A stretch of DNA of 34,007 bases from the IMG/VR virus record IMGVR_UViG_3300005436_000025, positions 1 to 34,007 of that record. One strand, given 5' to 3'. Below the pieces are notes generated by a model. The model saw only the letters and a list, made by a program, of their open reading frames with translations, was not told the DNA's origin and did not search any database. The stretch comes from a virus. A program made the position numbers and the translations under genes. Below are positions 28,557-34,007 of this stretch, piece by piece. Positions within the stretch are counted from its first letter, which is position 1. Every line of letters starts with the position of its first letter.

Positions 28557-31054
28557 TAGGAAGCCGTCCCGAATTTGCGAGTAAGCGTAACCTTCGCCAT
28601 CAACTGCTGCTTGATCTTGTCAGCGATTTTCTGTGCGACTTCGTCCGCCGTTCCGTTCACGTTGAACGTGTTCGACATCCCGACCTGAGCACCTCCGGCT
28701 CCTGCAGACGTCGGAGCGAGTGGGCTGTTCGTTGGCGTGACGAGAGGAGTCTTCGGCGATGCGGTCCCCGCATGGATCTTCTGAAGTGCCGCGTCGATCG
28801 CGGGGTTCGGAGTTCCGGTGTACCGGTCTGTCTGACCGAACATCTCGGCGAGTCCGGCGTTGAAGTCGAGGAAGCCTGCGGCGACGAGGTCCTGGATCGT
28901 AAACCCCTGTTGACCGAGAGCCATCAGATCACTGTCCGATAAGTTGTCTCGCAACTTCGGGTTCATCTTGTGGAGGTCGGCGACGCCCTTAGCCGTCGAG
29001 ATGTCGTACGTGATTGAGTTGCCCCTGTTGAACTCCTTGATCGCGTCAGTGAGGCTCTCAACCTCGCCTGTTAGGCCTCGGACCTTGATGTTCGAGGCGT
29101 CGAGGCCTTGGTCCATCATCATCAGGCCTTCTTGCCAGTTGCTGACGAAGACGGTCGCGGCGTTCGTCCCGGCTGAAAGGAGCGCAGTCGCGTCTCGACT
29201 CCAGTTCTGAAGGAGCTTGCGCTTCTCGTCGACTTCCAGCTTCGCCCGAGCGATCTCGGCGGTCGTATGGTTCGACGAGTCCATCTCGAGGGCCTGGTAG
29301 TAGTCGATCGCATCCTGCAACATCTTGACGTAGTGGGACCGAGAGTTCTGATCGCGGTCCGCCAGATTCTTCTCAGCTGCGTCGTTCTCGGCGTTGCGTA
29401 GGCGTGCGAGGTCGTTGTAGTACTTCGCGTCAACGATCCCGATCTTCTGTGCGGTGGCAACAGCGTCTTGATACTTCCGCTCGTTGTTCGCGAAGACCTT
29501 CTGGAGGTCAGAGGCTTCGTAGTCGGCCTTAATCATCGCGAGCTGAGCGAGGACCTTTGCTTCGTCCTCAGCGGTGCGCCTCACGAGAGCACGGGCGTCC
29601 GCTTCGTCCTTCAGTTCCTTGACGACCGCATGCGTTTGCGTTGCGGTAGCACCAGTCCATTCCTCGATCGCTTTCTCGCCGACGCCAGCTTCCAGAAGGG
29701 TCTTCACGTGCTCGTGGAGTTCGGCGTTCATCCCGGCGACAGTTGTCTTCCAGGACGTGCCGGCGGAAAGGACTTCGTCGATGACCTTCGTATAGTGTTC
29801 GTACGCTTCAACGGACTTCTTGATATCCGCTTCGTGCGCACGTTCGGCAGCGGCCGCGTCCTTGACCGCCTTCTCGTAGTTCTTGTACTGGGCTTCGCTG
29901 ATCTGGTTCTGCGCCGTCGCCTTTACCGCGTTCGCGTACGTCAACTCGCCCATCGCCCGGAGCTGGTCAAGAGCAGCCGTCTGCTCCTTCGTCATGGGGA
30001 TCTGAACCTTCAGGCTGTCGATGAACGCCTGACCCATGAGTGGAGGAACCGGCGGGACCTTATGCGCGGAGTCGGCGACGTGGTCAAGACTCGCGGCGAA
30101 CATATCCGAGTTCTTGATCGCGTCCATGAGTCCGGGGATTCCGGCTTTCCAGAGGACGAAGATCGGCGAAGCGGCGAGCGCAACGGACTTCGATGCTGTA
30201 TCCAGCATCTTCGCCCCGAGCCCCTCGAGCATCGTACCGAACTCGGAGTACGAGCGCTTCGCGTCGGACAGCGCGCGGACCGTCGTCTCGTCCATCGCCG
30301 TATCCATCTTCGTAAGCGCCGGACCGAGCTGCCCGATCTTCATGATCAGCGGGTCAATACCGTCCGTCCCGAAGAGTTGGATCTCCAGGCGGGCCCGTTC
30401 CGCCGGCGACTGAATCGCTGCGATCTTCAGGGCGACCTGTTCGAAGCGCTGGTCCGGATTCATCTTGAAGATGTCACCGAACGTAATCCCGATCTCCTTC
30501 AGGGCGTCTCCGCCCTTCATCTCCTCGAGGTTCTTGTCGAGGTGTTCGATTGCGGAGCCCAGCTCCTTCGTGCTTTCAGATGTGCCGACGCCGGTCGCCT
30601 GGAGCTGTTGTAGGTACGTAATCGACATCCCCGTCTTATCCGACAGGGTGACGAGCGCGTCTGCGGCTTCGTAGATCCCCTTGACGAAGTCGAAAGACGC
30701 CTTCAACGCGTACAGCATGAGCATCCGCTCGCCCATGCGCAACGCGAGCATCTGCATCTGGTCGAACGACTGAGACGCCTGATCCGCCTGCTGCTTGATC
30801 GCACGGAGGCCCGTCGACGTCTCGTACTGGGCGATCTCGATCCGGAGCTTCTCCGCGTCCATGCGGATGGCTTCAATCCGCTCTTGTAGCGGACCCATCG
30901 TCGCGAGGATGCGTTGACCGGAGATCGTCGCCGCCCCACCGGTCGCGTTGAATTCGTCGGCGAGCTCCTTCAGCTTAGACTTCGCCGCATCGAGCTCGGA
31001 GCTCGCTATTGCGAAGCGGATGCTTGCATTGACCTCGCCTACGCTAATCGGCAT
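28556..31054 (-). CDS. Tail tape measure protein
   Basis: 832 residues, sets tail length and is ejected with DNA. Long helical N-terminus (LDAAKSKLKELADEFNATGG; LRIEIAQYETSTGLRAIKQQ), hydrophobic patches (MLMLYALKASFDFVKGIYEA; ALAASPIFVLWKAGIPG), long coiled coils and a disordered Pro/Thr-rich end typical of tape measures. At about 0.15 nm per residue it predicts a tail near 125 nm, so siphovirus. It directly follows the frameshifted chaperone pair, the classical order. No lysozyme or peptidase domain is visible. Confidence 0.9.
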   Translation of the reverse strand: MPISVGEVNASIRFAIASSELDAAKSKLKELADEFNATGGAATISGQRILATMGPLQERIEAIRMDAEKLRIEIAQYETSTGLRAIKQQADQASQSFDQMQMLALRMGERMLMLYALKASFDFVKGIYEAADALVTLSDKTGMSITYLQQLQATGVGTSESTKELGSAIEHLDKNLEEMKGGDALKEIGITFGDIFKMNPDQRFEQVALKIAAIQSPAERARLEIQLFGTDGIDPLIMKIGQLGPALTKMDTAMDETTVRALSDAKRSYSEFGTMLEGLGAKMLDTASKSVALAASPIFVLWKAGIPGLMDAIKNSDMFAASLDHVADSAHKVPPVPPLMGQAFIDSLKVQIPMTKEQTAALDQLRAMGELTYANAVKATAQNQISEAQYKNYEKAVKDAAAAERAHEADIKKSVEAYEHYTKVIDEVLSAGTSWKTTVAGMNAELHEHVKTLLEAGVGEKAIEEWTGATATQTHAVVKELKDEADARALVRRTAEDEAKVLAQLAMIKADYEASDLQKVFANNERKYQDAVATAQKIGIVDAKYYNDLARLRNAENDAAEKNLADRDQNSRSHYVKMLQDAIDYYQALEMDSSNHTTAEIARAKLEVDEKRKLLQNWSRDATALLSAGTNAATVFVSNWQEGLMMMDQGLDASNIKVRGLTGEVESLTDAIKEFNRGNSITYDISTAKGVADLHKMNPKLRDNLSDSDLMALGQQGFTIQDLVAAGFLDFNAGLAEMFGQTDRYTGTPNPAIDAALQKIHAGTASPKTPLVTPTNSPLAPTSAGAGGAQVGMSNTFNVNGTADEVAQKIADKIKQQLMAKVTLTRKFGTAS

Positions 31055-31062
31055 GAATGCCT

Positions 31063-31634
31063 CTATAGGTTACGCAGTTCCTCGTGGATCCGTTCTTCTT
31101 CGATGTCGTTCATCCAACGGATCGCTTCGACGATCAGTTCCTCCGGCGCGTTCATCAGTGCGTCGTAGGAGGTGAATCCGAGCCACTTGATGAGGGAGAT
31201 GTCGCTTCGGAGGACGGCAGAGTTGTACTCTTCGAGGGTAGCGAATTGCCGCCCGCGTTCCTCGCTGCCCTCAGGGATTTTTTTGCTTGCATCCACTCCA
31301 TGATGTGCTTGAAGACGGCCTGGTTAATCTCTTCGAAGTCTTCCTCTTCCATCGCCTTCAATGACGAAACCGACTTCGGGATCTTGACGACCTTCCCGTC
31401 GATCTCACGGGTGATCGACCAATCGGTGATCCAGAGGTCCGTCCGGAGGAATTCGTACTCGGTGAAGTCGACGCGGTCGCCGACGTACTTACCGTTGTCG
31501 ATGATCGGCGTGACCGCAAGATTGTCCATGCGTCGTTTCTCGCCGGCAGTGAGTCCGGTCTTGACGACAATGTGATCGCCGTCTGAGATATCGATGCGCT
31601 TGGTACCGGGAAAACAGAACCTATCGTGCGCCAT
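31063..31634 (-). CDS. Tail assembly chaperone gpGT fusion made by -1 frameshift
   Basis: Frameshift product of about 190 residues: residues 1-119 from the gpG-like frame, then a -1 shift at the A AAA AAA heptamer (complement of 31278-31284) into the frame that ends at 31063. The T part continues IPEGSEERGRQFATLEEYNS and ends in a helical EELIVEAIRWMNDIEEERI. It binds the tape measure through gpG-like and T parts during tail assembly, as in lambda. The T frame has no convincing start of its own apart from ATG 31296 inside the overlap. Confidence 0.85.
31155..31634 (-). CDS. Tail assembly chaperone gpG-like protein
   Basis: 159 residues, ATG 31634 with GGAGGGAG upstream; the longer frame to 31730 is a shadow of the preceding gene. 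A beta-rich N-terminus (KRIDISDGDHIVVKTGLTAG) is followed by a helical part (LKAMEEEDFEEINQAVFKHI) that ends at the slippery site, then a Ser/Thr/Pro-rich tail. Translation without frameshifting gives this form in excess; about a few percent is expected to shift, by analogy with lambda. Overlap with the T frame spans 31155-31296. Confidence 0.85.
   Translation of the reverse strand: MAHDRFCFPGTKRIDISDGDHIVVKTGLTAGEKRRMDNLAVTPIIDNGKYVGDRVDFTEYEFLRTDLWITDWSITREIDGKVVKIPKSVSSLKAMEEEDFEEINQAVFKHIMEWMQAKKSLRAARNAGGNSLPSKSTTLPSSEATSPSSSGSDSPPTTH
31278..31284 (-). promoter_or_regulatory. Slippery heptamer for programmed -1 frameshift
   Basis: On the - strand the codons GCA AAA AAA TCC contain A AAA AAA in the correct X XXY YYZ phase. 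After the slip the codons read AAA AAA ATC CCT, joining gpG to the T frame. This is the standard tail-chaperone signal. Confidence 0.88.
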
Positions 31635-31639
31635 GTTGA

Positions 31640-31936
31640 CTACTCCCTCCACTCTGAGATTTCCGGGTCTCCTGTAACGTTGAACTCGAGAAGCATTCCT
31701 AACTTGACTTCGACTTCCCTCCACGTCCATGCCCGGGTCCCCGACCGGAGGACGAGGTGAGTGATCGGCATCAATGCCCAGAACTCGTTCGCGTGATCGA
31801 TTGTCGCGGATCCGAGGCCGTATCGACGGTTCCCGAGATCCACGACATCGTTGTACGCGATATGCCAGGCACCAAGGACCATCGCCTCTTGGTGCCCGAC
31901 ATACGCACGACCCGCTCCGCCAGAGAGCGTGACCAC
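31640..31936 (-). CDS. Hypothetical protein between major tail protein and chaperone
   Basis: About 98 residues from GTG 31936, 5 nt after the major tail protein stop; the open frame to 32053 overlaps that gene and reads as a shadow. Beta-rich with GGAGRAYVGHQEAMVLGAW and RAWTWREVEVKLGMLLEF. Position fits a minor tail component. No clear ribosome site, so the start is uncertain. Confidence 0.5.
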   Translation of the reverse strand: MVTLSGGAGRAYVGHQEAMVLGAWHIAYNDVVDLGNRRYGLGSATIDHANEFWALMPITHLVLRSGTRAWTWREVEVKLGMLLEFNVTGDPEISEWRE

Positions 31937-31941
31937 GACGA

Positions 31942-32382
31942 TTAGAAGATCGACGCCGGGTTCGTGAACAGCGGGCCGTCGCCGGTCGCCTTGAACCCGC
32001 TCGAAGCCTTCGACGTCGTCGAGCCTTCGGCGATCTTGCCGAGCTGGATCCACGCCGTCCCGTAGTAGTACTCCTGCTGGTTGTTCGAGTAGTTCGGGTA
32101 CAGGTAGAAGTTCACGTAGTTGTCGAGGATCGACGCGTACCAGAGCTGGGTCGCGCCCTCGTCGAAGTTCCCCGCGAACGTGCCCGTCCAGCCCTTCATC
32201 CCCTTAACGAACTGCTTCCAGTTGCCCTGGCCGGTGCCCGAGCTGTTCAGGGGGCTGACGTCGACGATCGACATGTCGAAGTCGAGGGACCAGCTCAGCT
32301 GATTTGCGACAGGGCTGGCCGCCCCGCCGTTCGTCGTCCCGAGCATGACGAGCGCGCCTTTTCCATGGATTGGATGTGACAT
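31942..32382 (-). CDS. Major tail protein (tube)
   Basis: 146 residues, all-beta. Segments QLSWSLDFDMSIVDVSPLNS, KGMKGWTGTFAGNFDEGA and YVNFYLYPN match the fold of siphovirus tail-tube proteins, with Trp/Gly-rich loops. It starts in the overlap with the glycosyltransferase stop (TAATG) and precedes the tail chaperones, the standard order. It forms hexameric rings around the tape measure. Confidence 0.82.
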   Translation of the reverse strand: MSHPIHGKGALVMLGTTNGGAASPVANQLSWSLDFDMSIVDVSPLNSSGTGQGNWKQFVKGMKGWTGTFAGNFDEGATQLWYASILDNYVNFYLYPNYSNNQQEYYYGTAWIQLGKIAEGSTTSKASSGFKATGDGPLFTNPASIF

Positions 32383-33392
32383 TAGACTTTCTCCTTCAGT
32401 GACCGGGTGGCTCGCCGGAGATTATCCAGGACGAGAGGGGTTCGCGAGTCGAACGTGTGTGCTCCGACACGCGAGTGAGCTTCTTTCGCGAGAGTCGTGC
32501 GAGCGAGCGGATCCGCAAGAAAGTGCCGGATTGCAGCGCTCAAGTCGTCTGGGGTTTCGAACGTCGGCACGCTCTGTTCAAACACCTGGAGGAGCTCTTC
32601 GCGGGGGTCCGAAAGCTGGAAGGCTCCGCAGGCAGCGATCTCGACGGCGCGGGGTCCCATGCTGCGTCCGGTCGTCGAGCCTCGGTGGAAGTTGAGGCAG
32701 ATCTTTGAGTTCCGGTAGAGCTGAGCGGTGTCCTCGTTCCGGATGTTCCCTTGGGTGTAGAACTTCTCGAACGGGTGGCCGTCCTTGATCCCCGGCCACA
32801 TTCCGTAGATCCCGAGGTTAATTCCGGTCCAGTCGACTTTCTCCAGGAACTGCTGGCGTTCCGGCCAGCCGCTGCCGACGATCACGACGTCATGCTGCGG
32901 GAAGACGTCGTTCGGGGGACCGGGATAGTGAACGTCCGGATCGTACGCGTGTGGGAGGTAGTCCCACCCGAACTTCTCGGCGGAGAAGCGGTCGTTTGTC
33001 ATCACTTGCAGCGAATTCGACGTAGACGCCCATTCGTACTGTTGGTCGTCTTCGTAGGGACTTTCAGTGAAGATGACGGAGGTCGGGACCTGGCACTTTT
33101 CGAGGAGCCAGAGGCCTGCAGGATGGAAGTTCAGTCCGCTGAAGATGAGGACGGCGTCGGCGTTGTGATAGAGCGCTTCGGGGAGAACGGCTTCCGTCGC
33201 CATCTTCCCGACGAGGGCCTCGTCCCGGCCGAAGACCTCCGCGAGCATCTTCACGAAGAGTGCAGTCCGCTTGTCAAGGTGGAAGTCCTTGATGTTGTCC
33301 TCGCCCAAGGCCTTGCCGAGCGCTTTACGGTGGCCTTTGGCAACATCCCAGATCGACATACGGACGACGGGCCAGACGAAGACGATCCTCAC
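32382..33392 (-). CDS. Glycosyltransferase (CgeB-like, GT-B fold)
   Basis: 336 residues with GT-B layout. N-terminal Rossmann part starts MRIVFVWPVV; linker PTSVIFTESPYEDD; C-terminal part has VVIVGSGWPERQQFLEKV and the donor-binding GRSMGPRAVEIAACGAFQLS (about residues 243-262), as in CgeB/Glyco_trans_1_2 proteins. It lies between the tail terminator and major tail protein and overlaps both, so it is expressed late with virion genes. Substrates could be a virion protein, host surface glycan or modified DNA; the late location favours a virion protein. Cargo not identifiable. Confidence 0.8.
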   Translation of the reverse strand: MRIVFVWPVVRMSIWDVAKGHRKALGKALGEDNIKDFHLDKRTALFVKMLAEVFGRDEALVGKMATEAVLPEALYHNADAVLIFSGLNFHPAGLWLLEKCQVPTSVIFTESPYEDDQQYEWASTSNSLQVMTNDRFSAEKFGWDYLPHAYDPDVHYPGPPNDVFPQHDVVIVGSGWPERQQFLEKVDWTGINLGIYGMWPGIKDGHPFEKFYTQGNIRNEDTAQLYRNSKICLNFHRGSTTGRSMGPRAVEIAACGAFQLSDPREELLQVFEQSVPTFETPDDLSAAIRHFLADPLARTTLAKEAHSRVGAHTFDSRTPLVLDNLRRATRSLKEKV

Positions 33393-33808
33393 GACAGCTC
33401 CTTTATGACGTGGACGTTGAACGCGATGTACGAACGGAAGGTTTCGTCCGTTCGCATGAGAAAGGGTTCCTGGATCGGGTCGACGGAAACGTAATAGATC
33501 CCTCCGATCGACTGGTTGAGGACGGAGGTCAGCTTCGTGTAAAGGGCCAACGCGACCGCACGCGGGCCGTCGTAGTCATCACGAACTCCGCGACAGACGA
33601 TCTGGCACGATGGAAATTGAAGTCGAATACCTTTGCCAGGAGTCGTTCCCTCACCGAGATTCGGCTCCGGAGCAATTCCTCCGGTCTCCCGAATAATGGC
33701 GCAGTCATCGGGGTACATCTCCTTGAATTCGCCGTAGAAGAGGTTGGTGCCGGCAGTCCGCCCGCCGACACCGGTCACGAAGGAAACGAGTTCAGCAGCG
33801 ACGCTCAT
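33389..33808 (-). CDS. Tail terminator / minor capsid-type protein
   Basis: 139 residues. The pattern DDCAIIRETGG, PSCQIVCRGVRDDYDGPRAV, then helix LALYTKLTSVLNQ and strands IYYVSVDP, PFLMRTDETFRSYIAFNVHV fits the phage minor capsid/tail-terminator family (alpha/beta with a long beta-sheet). It lies between a gp10-like neck protein and the tail genes, the expected place. Overlaps by 4 nt with both neighbours. Confidence 0.75.
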   Translation of the reverse strand: MSVAAELVSFVTGVGGRTAGTNLFYGEFKEMYPDDCAIIRETGGIAPEPNLGEGTTPGKGIRLQFPSCQIVCRGVRDDYDGPRAVALALYTKLTSVLNQSIGGIYYVSVDPIQEPFLMRTDETFRSYIAFNVHVIKELS

Positions 33809-34007
33809 TCCCAGGAGCCTCCTGCTTCCTCAATCGCCTTCGTCACACGCGGCATGACGTTCGGGATCATCTTGTTGAAAGGCTTCTCCAGGTACTTGTC
33901 CTGGGGCGTTGCTACCGGGCCGAGGACCGGGTGCTTGAACGACGGGTCTTCGTGCTGGACGATTGCGTAGAGCGAGGGGTCTTCGACGTGGAGACCCTGC
34001 TCTTTTG
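33805..34007 (-). CDS. HK97 gp10-like neck protein, 5' part outside the window
   Basis: The frame is open from the right window edge to TGA 33805-33807, overlapping the next start (ATGA). The visible 66 residues include LYAIVQHEDPSFKHP, EKPFNKMIPNVMPRVTKAIE and end GGSWE. The PF...PN-x-M/L-x-R helix near the C-terminus resembles HK97-gp10-type head-tail connector proteins. Missing N-terminus limits certainty. Confidence 0.65.
   Translation of the reverse strand, partial: KEQGLHVEDPSLYAIVQHEDPSFKHPVLGPVATPQDKYLEKPFNKMIPNVMPRVTKAIEEAGGSWE

Noticed and set aside
29468-30613. 381-residue open frame on + strand opposite the tape measure
   Set aside because: Arg/Leu/Val-rich mirror of a confidently coding - strand gene; typical antisense shadow in GC-rich DNA. 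The same applies to 24350-25381 (+), 2872-3672 (-), 14450-14992 (-) and 20451-22304 antisense frames.
1-34007. tRNA genes, insertion sequences, integrase or CRISPR arrays
   Set aside because: No cloverleaf, transposase or integrase motif, or regularly spaced repeat was recognised by eye; a tRNAscan and profile search would be needed to exclude small ones.

Overview
The window is part of the genome of a tailed dsDNA bacteriophage with siphovirus morphology. Support comes from tightly packed genes with many 1-8 nt start/stop overlaps, a full set of phage replication and recombination enzymes, and a tail operon with a major tail protein, frameshifted tail-assembly chaperones, a long tape measure, tip/fibre proteins and an endolysin. 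The DNA is GC-rich by eye with frequent GTG starts. The host cannot be named from the sequence; a lipobox lipoprotein and a secreted membrane-anchored protein fit a bacterial host.

Layout. Bases 1-16925 are read on the + strand. A lysine-rich protein and an intrinsic terminator are followed by queC and several small genes. A recombination block comes next: Cas4-like PD-(D/E)XK nuclease, Sak4-like ATPase, DUF669-like ssDNA-binding protein. A 220-nt non-coding gap follows, holding a terminator and a strongly foldable RNA. Then come a DUF1599/Nmad1-like protein, queD, queE, a SAM methyltransferase and folE among small genes, followed by a UDG-DNA polymerase A fusion, a phage-type DpdA transglycosylase, a DUF3987-type ATPase/helicase, an HTH protein and an ATP-dependent ligase with an N-terminal SWIM-like zinc module. 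At about 16.95 kb a hairpin terminator separates this arm from the opposing arm. Bases 17109-34007 are read on the - strand, so their order of transcription runs from the right end: partial neck protein, tail terminator, glycosyltransferase, major tail protein, gpG/gpGT chaperones, tape measure, tip protein, triplicated fibre, coiled-coil membrane protein, CHAP endolysin, two receptor/glycan-type proteins, then small envelope proteins (secreted OB-fold-like protein, holin-like protein, lipoprotein).

How the genes work together. FolE, QueD, QueE and QueC make preQ0 (7-cyano-7-deazaguanine) from GTP, and DpdA can exchange guanine for it in DNA, so this phage very probably carries 7-deazaguanine-modified, restriction-resistant DNA. 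No QueF, amidotransferase-QueC fusion or decarboxylase was recognised here, so preQ0 itself is the simplest predicted modification; the methyltransferase and Nmad1-like protein are unassigned possible accessories.

Most notable beyond the known families: (i) an exact 12-mer, TTGCAGCGGCTT, present five times, always on the + strand, in genes of both orientations and in a non-coding gap; (ii) a three-way-junction RNA fold in the leader of the queD-queE-folE gene run; (iii) a pair of compensating one-base shifts inside the uracil-DNA-glycosylase domain of the polymerase; (iv) a tail fibre of three related modules that begins with a membrane-anchor-like segment; (v) a glycosyltransferase inside the tail operon.
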